The position numbers and the translations under genes were made by a program. DNA of 64,000 nucleotides, from the NCBI GenBank assembly GCA_018449595.1, contig JAAVUU010000001.1, positions 434,001 through 498,000 on the forward strand, written 5' to 3'. Under the pieces are notes generated by a model. It was given only the letters and a program-made list of their open reading frames with translations. It was not told the DNA's origin and did no database searches. This DNA is from Rhizobiales bacterium dw_265 (GTDB lineage Bacteria; Pseudomonadota; Alphaproteobacteria; Micropepsales; Micropepsaceae). Below are positions 33,170 through 43,080 of this stretch, piece after piece; position 1 is the stretch's first letter, and each line of letters opens with the position of its first letter.

Positions 33170-33424
33170 ATGGACGTACATGGCATCATTGCATGGCTCA
33201 TCATCGGAGCGATTGCCGGCTGGCTGGCGGGAACCCTGGTCAAGGGTGGCGGTTTCGGCCTACTCGGTGACATCGTGGTGGGAATTGTCGGTGCATTCAT
33301 CGGCGGCTGGTTGGCCGGTGTTCTCGGAATTGGCATTGGCGGCGGACTGATCGCCTCGATCATCACCGCAACGATCGGCGCGGTGGTCCTGATTGTCATC
33401 TTGCGCATGATCAAGCGAGCCTAA
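33170..33424 (+). CDS. GlsB/YeaQ/YmgE family stress membrane protein
   Basis: The 84-residue protein has three glycine-rich membrane helices (IIAWLIIGAIAGWLAGTLVK, GDIVVGIVGAFIGGWLAGVL, SIITATIGAVVLIVILRMI), the layout of the transglycosylase-associated/YeaQ family. The start is preceded by GTGGAGGGATGA. These proteins are stress-induced inner-membrane proteins of unclear function. It sits between CsbD and the catalase, supporting a stress locus. Confidence 0.9.
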   Translation: MDVHGIIAWLIIGAIAGWLAGTLVKGGGFGLLGDIVVGIVGAFIGGWLAGVLGIGIGGGLIASIITATIGAVVLIVILRMIKRA

Positions 33425-33624
33425 AAGGCCGAGTTCTTCCAGGCCGCGCCCGTCGCGCCTCAATGCGGTTCGCAAGGTCCGAAGGGCCGAACTTAGTTGC
33501 ATCGCTGTGGGACATGGCGCCCGTATCGGCGCCCAGCGGCTGTCATTGCTTCGCGCCCAGCGCGGCCTGCCGAGTTCTCGGATGGGGCCCCCTGACATCA
33601 TCAGAAGGCATGACCGCGTGTCCC

Positions 33625-33649
33625 GGAACTTTCCCGAAGCCGGGACGTT
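33625..33649 (+). promoter_or_regulatory. EcfG-type promoter upstream of the catalase gene
   Basis: GGAAC (33625-33629), 16 bp, CGTT (33646-33649) is an exact EcfG consensus, 89 bp upstream of the catalase start. The surrounding 33425-33738 spacer (314 bp) has no credible gene; the frames there lack recognisable domains. Confidence 0.72.
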
Positions 33650-33738
33650 CTGTGCCTCATACAAGCAAGAATGCTGGGCGGGCACGGCGCTGGGCTTGAT
33701 CGCCGCCAATGCCCCCCACCATCTGGAGGGAGCCTTCC

Positions 33739-35889
33739 ATGCCATCCGTCAAAAGCACGAGCGCAACGAAGAAGTCCGGCAAGCCGCAAACCAAAGCTCG
33801 ATCGTCAGGCATAGCATCTGAGGGCCGGTATGCCGAACGCCAAGGCGCGGGCGGCGAAACCCATCAAACTGTCCAAGGTGGTCAGGATACCCTCACCACG
33901 CAGCAAGGCACGCCGGTCTCGGACGACCAGAATACGCTGCGCCAGGGCGCGCGCGGTCCCGCTCTGATCGAAGATTTTCATTTTCGCGAGAAGATTTTCC
34001 ACTTTGACCACGAGCGCATTCCCGAACGTATTGTGCACGCGCGGGGCTATGGCGCCCATGGCTTCTTCGAGACCTACAAGCCACTGACCGATCTGACTCG
34101 CGCGGACATCTTCCAGCGCGCGGGCGAGAAGACGCCCGTGTTCGTGCGCTTTTCGACGGTGGCCGGCAACAAGGGATCGGCCGATCTGGCGCGCGACGTG
34201 CGTGGCTTCGCGGTGAAGTTCTACACCAAGGAAGGAAACTGGGACCTGGTCGGCAACAACATCCCGGTCTTCTTCATCCAGGACGCGATCAAGTTTCCCG
34301 ACCTCATCCATTCGGTGAAGCAGGAGCCGGACAGGGATTTCCCGCAGGCTGCGTCCGCCCACGACAATTTCTGGGACTTCATCTCCCTGATGCCGGAATC
34401 CATGCACATGATCATGTGGGTGATGTCGGACCGCGCCATTCCGCGCGGCTTCCGCTTCATGGAAGGCTTCGGTGTCCATACCTTCCGGCTGGTCAATGTC
34501 AAGGGCCGCTCGACCTTCGTCAAATTCCACTGGAAGCCCAAGCTCGGCATGCAGTCGGTGTGCTGGAACGAAGCGGTGAAGATCAACGGTGCCGATCCGG
34601 ACTTTCATCGCCGCGATCTGTGGAATGCGATTCAGAGCGGCGACTTCCCGGAATGGGAACTACGTCTGCAGACCTTCGACCAGAAATTCGCAGACAGTTT
34701 CGATTTCGATGTGCTTGACCCCACCAAGCTGATCCCGGAAGAGATCCTCCCTGCCAAACCCGTCGGTCGCATGGTGCTGAACCGTATGCCGGACAATTTC
34801 TTTGCCGAGACCGAGCAGGTTGCCTTCATGACCCAGAATGTCGTGCCCGGCATCGACTTTTCCAACGACCCGTTGTTGCAGGGCCGCAACTTCTCCTATC
34901 TCGACACGCAGTTGAAGCGGCTCGGAAGCCCGAACTTTGTACAATTGCCGATCAACGCGCCCAAATGCCCGTTCCATCACTTCCAGCAAGATGGGCACAT
35001 GGCGTTCCACAATCCCAAGGGACGCGCCAATTACGAGCCGAACTCCTGGGGTGCCGAGGGCGGCCCGCGAGAATCTCCCGAACGCGGTTTCACCTCTCTC
35101 CCAGAAGAAGCAGACGGTCCAAAGGCGCGGCTGCGGGCCGAAAGCTTCGCCGACCATTACAGCCAGGCGCGCCAGTTCTTCATGAGCCAGACCGCCATCG
35201 AGCAGAAGCATATCGCCGACGCGTTGGTGTTCGAACTGAGCAAGGTCGAACGGCCTGATATCCGCGAGCGTGTGGTCTCCCACCTCGTCAATATCCACCC
35301 GGACCTCGTGAACGCTGTCGCGAAGGGTCTCGGCCTGTCGAGCCTGCCTAAGGCGGCGAAGGCCGCCATGGCGACCAACACCAAGCTGGCGCCATCGGAT
35401 GCACTTAGCATTCTCAAGAATCCGCCGGGCAGCTTCAAGGGCCGCAAGCTGGGCGTGCTAATCACGGATGGCATTGACGATGCGCTTCTGGTAGCGCTTG
35501 AAGACGCCTCCCGGAAAGAAGGCGCGACCGTGGAACGCATCGCCCCCGCTGTCGGCGGCGTCACTGCGGTCAATGGTACGCTGATCCCGGCCCACCACAA
35601 GATCGACGGCGGGCCCTCGGTGCTATTCGATGCGGTCGCGATCCTGGCCTCAGAGGACGGTGCCAAGGTGCTTTTGGCGTTGCCATCGGCACGCGATTTC
35701 GTCGCCGACGCCTATGCTCATTACAAGTTCATCGGCTTCACCGCCGCCACGAAATCCCTGTTCGCCAAGGCCGGCTTGCCGCCCAAGCCCGACAAAGGCT
35801 TCCTGCCGCTTGAGAAGCGGGCCGACGTAAAGACCTTTCTTGCTGCGTGCCGGAATCTGCGTTTCTGGGATAGGCCGGACGGCGCGTGA
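33739..35889 (+). CDS. katE: Large-subunit (clade 2, HPII-type) catalase
   Basis: This 716-residue monofunctional haem catalase dismutates hydrogen peroxide. The distal His is residue 100 in [17 protein letters not shown], the distal Asn about residue 173 in [18 protein letters not shown] and the proximal haem-ligand Tyr387 in [14 protein letters not shown]. After residue about 570 comes the flavodoxin/DJ-1-like domain ([20 protein letters not shown]) that defines the large-subunit clade. The start at 33739 has GGAGGGAGCC upstream; the frame begins 30 bp earlier but without support. Expression from an EcfG promoter fits a stationary-phase or general-stress catalase. Confidence 0.95.
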   Translation: MPSVKSTSATKKSGKPQTKARSSGIASEGRYAERQGAGGETHQTVQGGQDTLTTQQGTPVSDDQNTLRQGARGPALIEDFHFREKIFHFDHERIPERIVHARGYGAHGFFETYKPLTDLTRADIFQRAGEKTPVFVRFSTVAGNKGSADLARDVRGFAVKFYTKEGNWDLVGNNIPVFFIQDAIKFPDLIHSVKQEPDRDFPQAASAHDNFWDFISLMPESMHMIMWVMSDRAIPRGFRFMEGFGVHTFRLVNVKGRSTFVKFHWKPKLGMQSVCWNEAVKINGADPDFHRRDLWNAIQSGDFPEWELRLQTFDQKFADSFDFDVLDPTKLIPEEILPAKPVGRMVLNRMPDNFFAETEQVAFMTQNVVPGIDFSNDPLLQGRNFSYLDTQLKRLGSPNFVQLPINAPKCPFHHFQQDGHMAFHNPKGRANYEPNSWGAEGGPRESPERGFTSLPEEADGPKARLRAESFADHYSQARQFFMSQTAIEQKHIADALVFELSKVERPDIRERVVSHLVNIHPDLVNAVAKGLGLSSLPKAAKAAMATNTKLAPSDALSILKNPPGSFKGRKLGVLITDGIDDALLVALEDASRKEGATVERIAPAVGGVTAVNGTLIPAHHKIDGGPSVLFDAVAILASEDGAKVLLALPSARDFVADAYAHYKFIGFTAATKSLFAKAGLPPKPDKGFLPLEKRADVKTFLAACRNLRFWDRPDGA

Positions 35890-36027
35890 ATTGGTACCCT
35901 GCGTAAAAGGCTCATCGTGCATAAGGTAGGGTAGCGCTCCAAATGCGATGCGGCCACGGACCACAGCTGGAGCCAACAGCGTGTACGCCCAAGTGCTCTC
36001 CGGCAAAATCGGCGGAGCGTCCACCGC

Positions 36028-36933
36028 TTAGGACAACCTGGCGTTGCCCAGTCTTTGGCGCAGGCGTGGCGCGGTAAAGTCCATGAAGGCCCGCAATTTG
36101 AGGGGCACTCGGACATTGCCTCGGTAGACGAGATGCACCGGCCAGGGTTTCGGCTCGAAGCCGGCCAACACAATCTTCAGGATCTTCTCCTTGACGCGAT
36201 CCGCGACTTGATAAGACAGGATCCGCGTCAAACCGACCCCGGCAACCGCCGCGTCAATGGCAGCTTCCGACGTATTGACGACCAGTCTGGAATGGAGGCC
36301 AACGGCCCGGTCTTCGTCCCGGCCCAGGCGCCAGACCCCAGGTTCTCCCATGGCCTGCGCTTCGACAATTGCGTGCCGCGCAAGGTCACCGGGCGTTTTC
36401 GGAGCGCCATGGCGTTTGAAGTAATCGGGTGCGCCACACACGACGCGCCGGACTTCACCCAAGCGCGTGGCGGTCAACTCGCTATCCGGTAGATCGCCGA
36501 TCCGCAGGGCCACGTCGATATGTTCTTCGATAAAGTGCGCAATGCGGTCGCTCTGTACCAGGCGAACCGACACATCGGGATAGGCCGCCAGGAAATCGGT
36601 GATGACCGGCAACATATGAAGCCGCCCGAAGACGATGGGCGCTGTCACCACCAGCTCGCCGGTGGGTGCGGTGTATTCGCCGGAAGCAGCACGTTCGGCC
36701 TCGGTAACGTCCACCAGGATGGATCTGGCGGCAGCGACAAAACTATGACCGGCTTCGGTGAGGGTGAGACCGGCGCGGGAGCGGATCAGCAGGCTGGTGT
36801 TGAGATAGGCTTCCAGTTCAGAAATCTTCCGGCTCACCGTGGGAAGCGGCGTGCCCAGCTGCCGCGCCGCGGCCGACAAGCTTCCCGCCTCCACCGCTTT
36901 GACAAGCACCGTCATCGCTTCAAGCCTGTCCAT
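36028..36933 (-). CDS. LysR family transcriptional regulator
   Basis: The 301-residue protein has the LysR HTH (MTVLVKAVEAGSLSAAARQL, PLPTVSRKISELEAYLNTSL) and a PBP2-like effector domain (ELVVTAPIVFGRLHMLPVIT, IDVALRIGDLPDSELTATRL), typical of the CrgA-like subgroup. The ATG at 36933 (MDRLEAMTVL) fits relatives better than the GTG at 36945. It is divergent from the AhpD-like gene at 37049, with 115 bp between them, and probably regulates the 37049-39048 genes. Confidence 0.88.
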   Translation of the reverse strand: MDRLEAMTVLVKAVEAGSLSAAARQLGTPLPTVSRKISELEAYLNTSLLIRSRAGLTLTEAGHSFVAAARSILVDVTEAERAASGEYTAPTGELVVTAPIVFGRLHMLPVITDFLAAYPDVSVRLVQSDRIAHFIEEHIDVALRIGDLPDSELTATRLGEVRRVVCGAPDYFKRHGAPKTPGDLARHAIVEAQAMGEPGVWRLGRDEDRAVGLHSRLVVNTSEAAIDAAVAGVGLTRILSYQVADRVKEKILKIVLAGFEPKPWPVHLVYRGNVRVPLKLRAFMDFTAPRLRQRLGNARLS

Positions 36934-37048
36934 GCCAGTTTCCACATTTCAAGAGGAATCCTTCCGAAGATAGCGTCTGAACATAAAATCTGGAAGGACC
37001 TAACAACAGGCAGCCGGGCTGATCCGGCGTGCTCGGAAGGAAACTCGC

Positions 37049-37600
37049 ATGTCCCGCATCGCCACCCCGCCCACCATCGAAGCCGCGCCCGCCGCTTCCC
37101 ACGCCGGCCTCGAGGCTGTGAAGAAGTCACTGGGCGTCGTGCCCAATCTGTTTCGCCTCGTTGCCACCAGCCCCGCCGCCCTGGAAGGCTATCTGAGCCT
37201 CTCCGGTGCGCTGTCCAAGGGCGCCATTCCCGCGCAGCTGGGCGAGCGGATTGCTCTGGCGGTCGCCGAAGTCAATGGCTGCGATTATTGCCTGTCCGCC
37301 CATGCCTATCTCGCCAAGAACCTCGCCAAGCTGGACGACGCGGAGATCACCGCCAACCGCTCCGGTGCCTCCAACGATCCCAAGGCCGATGCCGCGGTGC
37401 GCTTCGCCGCCAAGATCGCCCGCGAGCGCGGCCATGTCAGTGAGGGTGACGTGAAAGCCGTCAAAGATGCCGGTTACACCGACGCCCAGGTGATCGAGAT
37501 CATTCAGCATGTCGCACTCAGTGTCTGGACCAACTATCTCAACATCGCGCTCGACACCGAAATCGACTTCCCGGTCGTGAACGCACGCCAGGCAGCCTGA
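37049..37600 (+). CDS. AhpD-like carboxymuconolactone decarboxylase family protein
   Basis: The 183-residue helical protein has the peroxidase-type motif CDYCLSAH preceded by ERIALAVAEVNG, as in AhpD-type alkylhydroperoxidases, and a second domain-like half (AAVRFAAKIARERGHVSEGD, VIEIIQHVALSVWTNYLNIA). The two Cys and the His suggest a thiol peroxidase rather than a decarboxylase. It starts 115 bp from the divergent LysR gene and ends at a terminator. Likely role: detoxification of organic peroxides under LysR control. Confidence 0.85.
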   Translation: MSRIATPPTIEAAPAASHAGLEAVKKSLGVVPNLFRLVATSPAALEGYLSLSGALSKGAIPAQLGERIALAVAEVNGCDYCLSAHAYLAKNLAKLDDAEITANRSGASNDPKADAAVRFAAKIARERGHVSEGDVKAVKDAGYTDAQVIEIIQHVALSVWTNYLNIALDTEIDFPVVNARQAA

Positions 37601-37609
37601 CGATGAACA

Positions 37610-37643
37610 GGACCGGCGGTGATAGCCGCCGGTCCTTCCTTTT
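37610..37643 (+). terminator. Rho-independent terminator after the AhpD-like gene
   Basis: A perfect 10-bp stem (GGACCGGCGG 37610-37619 with CCGCCGGTCC 37626-37635) and a 6-nt loop are followed by TTCCTTTT. It separates the AhpD-like gene from the DUF1348 gene, 15 bp further on. Confidence 0.8.
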
Positions 37644-37657
37644 AAGGACAAATCACA

Positions 37658-38122
37658 ATGGATCGCCCGCCGCTGCCGCCCTTCAACGAAGAGACTACCG
37701 TGCAGAAAGCTCGGCTTGCGGAAGATGCCTGGAACAGCCACGATCCGGCGCGCGTAGCGCTGGCCTATACCGTGGACAGCGTGTGGCGCAATCGCGCCGA
37801 GTTCGTCACCGGACGGGCCGAGATTGAGGCGTTTCTCGCCCGCAAATGGGCGCGCGAGCATGACTACCGGCTCATCAAAGAGATATGGGGTTTCCGCATC
37901 AACCGTATGGCCGTGCGCTTTGCCTACGAGTTCCGTGACGACAGCGGCAACTGGTTTCGAGCCTATGGCAATGAAAATTGGGAATTTGACGAGCACGGTC
38001 TGATGCGCCGCCGCTTCGCCAGCATCAATGACCTGCCCATCAGAGAAGCCGACCGGAAATTCCATTGGCTGCTGGGCCGCCGCCCGGACGACCATCCGGG
38101 GCTGAGCGAACTGGGTCTTTGA
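37658..38122 (+). CDS. DUF1348 (NTF2-like) protein
   Basis: This 154-residue member of the highly conserved DUF1348 family has [66 protein letters not shown] and [20 protein letters not shown]. The fold is NTF2-like, with no known substrate. It is unrelated in detail to the SnoaL-like proteins of the catabolic cluster and has no signal peptide. It often accompanies LysR-regulated oxidoreductase or hydrolase genes, as here. Confidence 0.88.
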   Translation: MDRPPLPPFNEETTVQKARLAEDAWNSHDPARVALAYTVDSVWRNRAEFVTGRAEIEAFLARKWAREHDYRLIKEIWGFRINRMAVRFAYEFRDDSGNWFRAYGNENWEFDEHGLMRRRFASINDLPIREADRKFHWLLGRRPDDHPGLSELGL

Positions 38123-38184
38123 TTCACCGTCACCATTCAGCTGGCACATCCACTACCGGCAGCGCAAATCGGAAAGGAACGAAA

Positions 38185-39048
38185 ATGTCCGTTCAATATC
38201 TCAGCCAGAAAGTCGGCGAGATCGACGTGTTCTACCGGGAAGCCGGACCCAAGGATGCGCCGGTCATCCTACTGCTGCACGGCTATCCCACGTCCAGCCA
38301 TATGTTTCGCGACCTTATTCCGCGCCTGGAACACTCTTTCCGCCTGATCGCGCCCGACCTGCCCGGCTTCGGCCTGACCCAGGCGCCGCCGCGCGGCCAG
38401 TTCGCCTTCACCTTCGACAACTTATCGAAGGTGGTGGATGACTTCACCCAGGCCATCGGTCTTAGCCGCTACGCCATTTATGTCTTCGACTATGGCGCCC
38501 CGACGGGCTTCCGCTTGGGCGCGGCCCACCCGGAACGGGTTACGGCCATCATCAGCCAGAACGGCAATGCCTATCTTGAAGGGTTGAGCACCGCCTGGTC
38601 GCCGTATCAGAAATATTGGGCAGACGGTACGCAGGAATCGCGCGATGCCTGCCGGGCCGCCCTCACGCCCGAGGCAACCCGCTTCCAATATCTAGAAGGC
38701 GCGGACTCATCGCGGGTCTCGCCGGATGGATACAATCTGGACATCGCGTATCTGGCACGGCCCGGCATGGATGAAATCCAACTCGACTTGATCTACGATT
38801 ATCGGACCAATGTCGCGCTCTATCCCGCGTGGCAGCAATACTTCCGGGATCACCAGCCGCCGCTTCTCGCCGTTTGGGGCCGCAACGACATTTATTTCCT
38901 GCCTCCCGGCGCCGCAGCATTCGCGCGCGATATTCCCGCCGCGGAAATCCAGTTCGTGGAGTCAGGCCATTTTGCCCTGGAGACGCACGCAATGGAAATC
39001 GCCGACCGTATCGCGGTCTTTCTCGGTGTCGCGTTGAAGGACGACTAG
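38185..39048 (+). CDS. Alpha/beta hydrolase, epoxide hydrolase/dehalogenase-like
   Basis: The 287-residue cytoplasmic hydrolase has the HGYPTSSHMFRDLIP oxyanion region, an Asp nucleophile (Asp102) in VFDYGAP, an acid in VWGRNDIYF and the catalytic His in ESGHFALETH. An Asp rather than Ser nucleophile places it with epoxide hydrolases and haloalkane dehalogenases. The residue after Asp is Tyr rather than the halide-binding Trp of dehalogenases, which favours epoxide or another hydrolysis. The start at 38185 follows GGAAAGGAACGAAA. Confidence 0.82.
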   Translation: MSVQYLSQKVGEIDVFYREAGPKDAPVILLLHGYPTSSHMFRDLIPRLEHSFRLIAPDLPGFGLTQAPPRGQFAFTFDNLSKVVDDFTQAIGLSRYAIYVFDYGAPTGFRLGAAHPERVTAIISQNGNAYLEGLSTAWSPYQKYWADGTQESRDACRAALTPEATRFQYLEGADSSRVSPDGYNLDIAYLARPGMDEIQLDLIYDYRTNVALYPAWQQYFRDHQPPLLAVWGRNDIYFLPPGAAAFARDIPAAEIQFVESGHFALETHAMEIADRIAVFLGVALKDD

Positions 39049-39222
39049 CCCTCACGACCTTTGACGAGCCCCTGCGTGATCACGCGGTAGTTTGTTCGGT
39101 GGTTTGTGCCGTCTCCCCTTCGGTAAACTTAATGATTTCAATGGCTAGTGAGGATTTTCGGTGGGGTAGATGATTCACCCACCGGGGAAAACGCAATAAT
39201 GCCAAGTAGATAAGGAGATATA

Positions 39223-39299
<77 letters not shown>

Positions 39300-39362
39300 C
39301 GGCCAACACGTGGCGGAGGGGCTTATTAGGCGATGGTCCCCGCCCTGTCCAGAGTCCCGCCG

Positions 39363-39557
39363 TTAATCCTCGTCGGAGTCCTTTTCCAAGAGATTCCCGG
39401 GGGATGCGGGGTCCGCCGGGGCGCCCGGAATGGCATAGCCGCCCTTCAGCCAGCTGTGCAGGTCCACATCGGCGCAACGCTTGGAACAGAAGGGTTTGAA
39501 CCCCTGCTGGGTGGGCTTGCCGCAGATGGGGCATTTGGCGGCCCCCTTAGCGCTCAA
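39363..39557 (-). CDS. yacG: DNA gyrase inhibitor / zinc-binding protein YacG
   Basis: The 64-residue zinc-ribbon protein has CPICGKPT and [18 protein letters not shown], followed by AIPG, the full YacG signature with four Cys ligands. YacG binds GyrB in E. coli and inhibits supercoiling. It overlaps the maf stop by 11 bp, the usual alphaproteobacterial pairing. It is the last gene of the housekeeping run ending at tRNA-Phe. Confidence 0.93.
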   Translation of the reverse strand: MSAKGAAKCPICGKPTQQGFKPFCSKRCADVDLHSWLKGGYAIPGAPADPASPGNLLEKDSDED

Positions 39558-40113
39558 GGCCGGCTCCCGCCAGCAGCGAAACGGTCAGGGCCAGCGGCAG
39601 CCCGACCACATTGGAATAGGAACCGGCGATCTCTTTTATATGGGCCTCGAAACGCCCCTGGATGGCATAGCCGCCGGCCTTGCCCTCGCCTTCGCGGCAT
39701 TCGACATAGCGGGCGACCTGCTCCGCGCCCAGCCGCAGGACCGTCACCCGTGTCAGCGCCACCCGTGTGCGCAGCCGTCCGTCCGGCGTCACCAGCGCCA
39801 CCGCCGTCAGCACCTGGTGGCGGCGGCCCGACAGCAGCGCCAAGCAATCGCCGACCATCGCCGCATCCAGCGCCTTGGGCAGGATGCGCCGGCCACAGGC
39901 CACCACCGTATCGGCGGCCAGCACGAAGGCGCCGGGGCGCTGGGCCGCAACCTTGCGCGCCTTTTGCGTCGCCAGGCGCAGGGCATGGGCGCGCGGCTGC
40001 TCGGCCTTGCGAACGCTTTCGTCAATATCGGCGGGAAGAATGGCGTCGGGCACGATGCCCACCTGCGCCAGCAAGGCGGCGCGGCGCGGGCTCTCGCTGG
40101 CCAGGATCAGCAA
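39547..40113 (-). CDS. maf: Maf family nucleotide pyrophosphatase
   Basis: The 188-residue protein has the Maf start ([19 protein letters not shown]), the catalytic [11 protein letters not shown] segment and [12 protein letters not shown] and [20 protein letters not shown] blocks. Maf proteins hydrolyse non-canonical or modified NTPs to prevent their incorporation. The start is TTG at 40113, one base after the infA stop; no ATG exists at the conserved N-terminus. Confidence 0.93.
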   Translation of the reverse strand: MLILASESPRRAALLAQVGIVPDAILPADIDESVRKAEQPRAHALRLATQKARKVAAQRPGAFVLAADTVVACGRRILPKALDAAMVGDCLALLSGRRHQVLTAVALVTPDGRLRTRVALTRVTVLRLGAEQVARYVECREGEGKAGGYAIQGRFEAHIKEIAGSYSNVVGLPLALTVSLLAGAGLER

Positions 40114-40114
40114 G

Positions 40115-40336
40115 TTACCGGAAGCGATAAGTGATGCGGCCCTTGGTCAGGTCATAGGGCGTCATCTCGATCATCACCTTGTCGCCCGTCAGCACGCGGA
40201 TGCGGTTCTTGCGCATCTTGCCGGCGGTATGGGCGATGATGATGTGGTCGTTGGCGATCAGCTTCACGCGGAAGGTCGCATTGGGCAGGAGCTCCTCGAC
40301 AATACCTTCGAACTCCAGCAATTCTTCCTTGGACAA
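40115..40336 (-). CDS. infA: Translation initiation factor IF-1
   Basis: The 73-residue OB-fold protein ([57 protein letters not shown]) is almost identical in pattern to bacterial IF-1. The conserved N-terminus aligns with a TTG at 40336, preceded by AGAGGA at good spacing. The in-frame ATG 75 bp upstream would add 25 residues unlike any IF-1. It assists IF-2 and IF-3 at the 30S A site. Confidence 0.96.
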   Translation of the reverse strand: MSKEELLEFEGIVEELLPNATFRVKLIANDHIIIAHTAGKMRKNRIRVLTGDKVMIEMTPYDLTKGRITYRFR

Positions 40337-40417
40337 AATGATCCTCTGGTGGCGCGTGACAGGGGGGTGAGATAGGGCGGGAAAGGCCAGAAAGCAAGAC
40401 TTTCCAGCCATTTCTCC

Positions 40418-40876
40418 TCAGGTATCGGCCGCCGCAGGGGTCAGAAAGCGGCCCTTTAGCCGCTCCATCAGCTGGTCGCGCACGGCGCGGTAGGCCGCCA
40501 GGCGCTGCTCGCGCGAGCCTTCCACGGCGGTCGGGTCCATGGTCGGCCAGTATTCCACCTGGGTGTCGGCGGTGCGGGTCAGTTCCATCGCCTTGTGCTG
40601 GGCCTCGGGCGACAAAGTGATGACCAGATCGAAAGAGCCGTCTTCCAGGTCCTCGAAGCGGCGGGGCTTGTGGGCCGCGATTTCCAGCCCGATCTCGTCC
40701 ATCGCCTGAACCGCCAGCGGGTCCAGTTCGCCCGCCCGCACCCCCGCCGACTCGACATACAGGCCCCCACGTCCTTGAAGATGACCGGCCAGATGGCGCA
40801 GCATCGCCGCCGCCATGGGCGAACGCACCGCATTCATGGTGCAGGCGATCAGCACGGCTTTCGGCGATGCGCCCAT
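40418..40876 (-). CDS. Low-molecular-weight protein tyrosine phosphatase family protein
   Basis: The 152-residue protein has the P-loop C-x5-R-S as CTMNAVRSPMA near the N-terminus and the late acid region WPTMDPTAVEG, expected for LMW-PTP/arsenate-reductase-like enzymes. In alphaproteobacteria this gene sits between UPF0262 and infA, as here. Its start directly abuts the UPF0262 stop. Whether it acts on phosphotyrosine or arsenate is not clear. Confidence 0.88.
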   Translation of the reverse strand: MGASPKAVLIACTMNAVRSPMAAAMLRHLAGHLQGRGGLYVESAGVRAGELDPLAVQAMDEIGLEIAAHKPRRFEDLEDGSFDLVITLSPEAQHKAMELTRTADTQVEYWPTMDPTAVEGSREQRLAAYRAVRDQLMERLKGRFLTPAAADT

Positions 40877-41344
40877 TCAACCTCGCATCTGCAGCACGCA
40901 GACCAGGGTGAACAGCCGCCGCGCGGTGTCGAAGTCGGTTGCCACCTTGCCTTCCAGGCGCGCCTGCAACTCCCGCGCGCCCTCGTCATGGACGGTCTTT
41001 CGCGCCATGTCGAGCGCCTCGATCTGGTGCGGCGGCGCGGTGCGGATCGCCTTGTAATAGTTTTCGCAGATCAGGAAATAGTCCTTCACCACCTTGCGCA
41101 GCGGCGTCAGCGACAACATCACCTTGCCATGGGCGCGGGCGTCTTCCAGGCGGATGTCCAGCACCAGGCGGGTCTCTTCCACCCCCAGCACCAGACGGTA
41201 CGGCCCGCCGGGCGAGCCTATCGGCCGGAAGACATTGGCTTCCAAAAGGTCATAGATGGCGACTTCGCGTTCCTGCTCGATGGCGCGGCTGCGCTGCACG
41301 ACGCTGTGTTCGTCGAGGGTGATCGCGGTCAGGCGGTAGTCCAA
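40877..41344 (-). CDS. UPF0262 family protein
   Basis: The 155-residue protein matches the alphaproteobacterial UPF0262 family: RLTAITLDEHSVVQRSRAIE, EREVAIYDLLEANVFRP, LSLTPLRKVVKDYFLICENY and an ARRLFTLVCVLQ end. Function is unknown. The start appears to be TTG at 41344, 3 bp after the hisD stop. Position between hisD and the phosphatase gene is conserved. Confidence 0.9.
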   Translation of the reverse strand: MDYRLTAITLDEHSVVQRSRAIEQEREVAIYDLLEANVFRPIGSPGGPYRLVLGVEETRLVLDIRLEDARAHGKVMLSLTPLRKVVKDYFLICENYYKAIRTAPPHQIEALDMARKTVHDEGARELQARLEGKVATDFDTARRLFTLVCVLQMRG

Positions 41345-41347
41345 GTC

Positions 41348-42661
41348 TCAGTCTTTTCCAGGTGAAGTGGGGCGGTTCAGGCGGGCGGCGATGGAGCGGG
41401 CGTGCGCCTCAAGCCCTTCGGCCTCGGCCAGCACCAGCGCATCGGGGCCCAGGGCGGCGATGCTGCGCGCGTCCAGCCCCAGCAAGGTGGTGCGCTTCAT
41501 GAAATCCAGCACCGACAGGCCGGAGGAAAAGCGCGCCGTGCGCGAGGTCGGCAGCACATGGTTGGGCCCGGCGATGTAATCGCCCATCGCTTCGGGGGTG
41601 TGCCGCCCCAGGAAGATCGCGCCGGCGTGGCGGACCTTTTTCGAGAAGGCTTCCGGCTCGTCGGTGGCGATTTCCAGATGTTCCGGGGCAAAGGCGTCGG
41701 CTAGCGGCGCGGCATCGTCCAGCGCCTCCACCACAATGATGGCGCCATAGTCGTTCCAGCTTTTGGAGGCGATCTCGCGGCGCGGCAGGATGGCGATCTG
41801 GCGGGCGGCGGCCTCGGCCACCTTGTCGGCGAAACCGGCATCGTCGGTGATCAGGATGGATTGCGACGAGGCATCATGTTCGGCTTGGCTGAGCAGGTCG
41901 GCGGCGATCCATTCCGGGTCGTTGTGGCCGTCGGCGATGACCAGGATTTCCGATGGCCCCGCGACGCTGTCGATGCCGACCTGGCCGAACACTTCGCGCT
42001 TGGCGGCGGCGACATAGGCGTTGCCGGGGCCGACGATCTTGTCCACCGCCGCGATGGTTTGGGTGCCGTAGGCCAGCGCCGCTACCGCTTGCGCGCCGCC
42101 GACGCGATAGATTTCCGAGACCCCGGCGCGGCGCGCCGCCGCCAGCACCAGCGGGTTCAGCACGCCACCCGAGGCCGGCGTCACCATCACGATGCGCGCC
42201 ACGCCCGCGACATGGGCGGGAATGGCATTCATCAGCACCGAGGACGGGTATGACGCCGTGCCGCCGGGCACATACAGGCCGACGCTGTCCACGCTGGTCC
42301 AGCGCCAGCCCAGCAGCGCGCCGGTGTCGTCTGTGAAGCGGTCGTCGGCCGGCACCTGGCGCTTGTGATAGGCCTCGATGCGGGTGGCGGCGGTTTCGAT
42401 GGCCGCGAACTGTTCGGAGGTGACCTTGACCAGCGCTGCGTCAATCTCGGCGGCCGACAGTTTCAGGGTCGCCGCCGTCACGCCCGCATGGTCGAAACGG
42501 TTGGTCAGTTCGATCACCGCCGCATCGCCGCGCGCGCGCACATCGGCGATGATGCCGCGCACCACGGCGGCAACGTCTTCCTCCTCCTCGCGCTTGGCAA
42601 AGAGCAATTTCTGGAAGTCCGCATCGAAGGATGCGTCAGACGCGTTCAGCCGGCGCGCCAT
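41348..42661 (-). CDS. hisD: Histidinol dehydrogenase
   Basis: The 437-residue zinc enzyme catalyses the last two steps of histidine biosynthesis (L-histidinol to L-histidine with NAD). It has VGLYVPGGTASYPSSVLMNA, AGVSEIYRVGGAQAVAALAY, the metal/His region LLSQAEHDASSQSILITDD and HTPEAMGDYIAGPNHVLPT, all at normal family spacing. The ATG overlaps the TAA of the DUF2948 gene by one base. Isolated from other his genes here, as is common in this class. Confidence 0.97.
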   Translation of the reverse strand: MARRLNASDASFDADFQKLLFAKREEEEDVAAVVRGIIADVRARGDAAVIELTNRFDHAGVTAATLKLSAAEIDAALVKVTSEQFAAIETAATRIEAYHKRQVPADDRFTDDTGALLGWRWTSVDSVGLYVPGGTASYPSSVLMNAIPAHVAGVARIVMVTPASGGVLNPLVLAAARRAGVSEIYRVGGAQAVAALAYGTQTIAAVDKIVGPGNAYVAAAKREVFGQVGIDSVAGPSEILVIADGHNDPEWIAADLLSQAEHDASSQSILITDDAGFADKVAEAAARQIAILPRREIASKSWNDYGAIIVVEALDDAAPLADAFAPEHLEIATDEPEAFSKKVRHAGAIFLGRHTPEAMGDYIAGPNHVLPTSRTARFSSGLSVLDFMKRTTLLGLDARSIAALGPDALVLAEAEGLEAHARSIAARLNRPTSPGKD

Positions 42662-43080
42662 TATATTCTCTCATGGTCAGGCGTACCGATGGCCGCCCAG
42701 GGCCCGGTCATGTCGGCCAGCTCGGCGTCAATACATTCCACCGTCAGCCGCAGCCCGCCGCCGCCCGCCAGCACGATCTCGATCACACCGCCGGGATCTT
42801 CGCCGCCATTAGGCGTGAACTTCAGCGCCAGCACCGACACCACCGCCTCGCCCGCGCCCAGCTTGACCTTCTGCGACTGCACCTTCAGCACGCCGTCGAA
42901 ATGCAGCCCGGCGCGCACCCGCGTCTTGCCGCCCGTCTCCCATTGCAGGCGGTTGACCACCGCCGCAAAGCGCCGCTTCCTGGGCAGCCAGGTCAGGTTC
43001 TTGAGCTTGACCACCGCATCCTGCAGCCGCGCCGACAGCACTTCCAGGTCTTCGGCATCTTCCGCCGCCAGCTTTATCAT
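42661..43080 (-). CDS. DUF2948 family protein
   Basis: The 139-residue protein ([73 protein letters not shown]) fits the alphaproteobacterial DUF2948 family encoded between murA and hisD. The start ATG at 43080 overlaps the murA stop (ATGA). Function unknown. The longer frame running up to 43746 is antisense-free but lies inside murA and is not coding. Confidence 0.88.
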   Translation of the reverse strand: MIKLAAEDAEDLEVLSARLQDAVVKLKNLTWLPRKRRFAAVVNRLQWETGGKTRVRAGLHFDGVLKVQSQKVKLGAGEAVVSVLALKFTPNGGEDPGGVIEIVLAGGGGLRLTVECIDAELADMTGPWAAIGTPDHERI

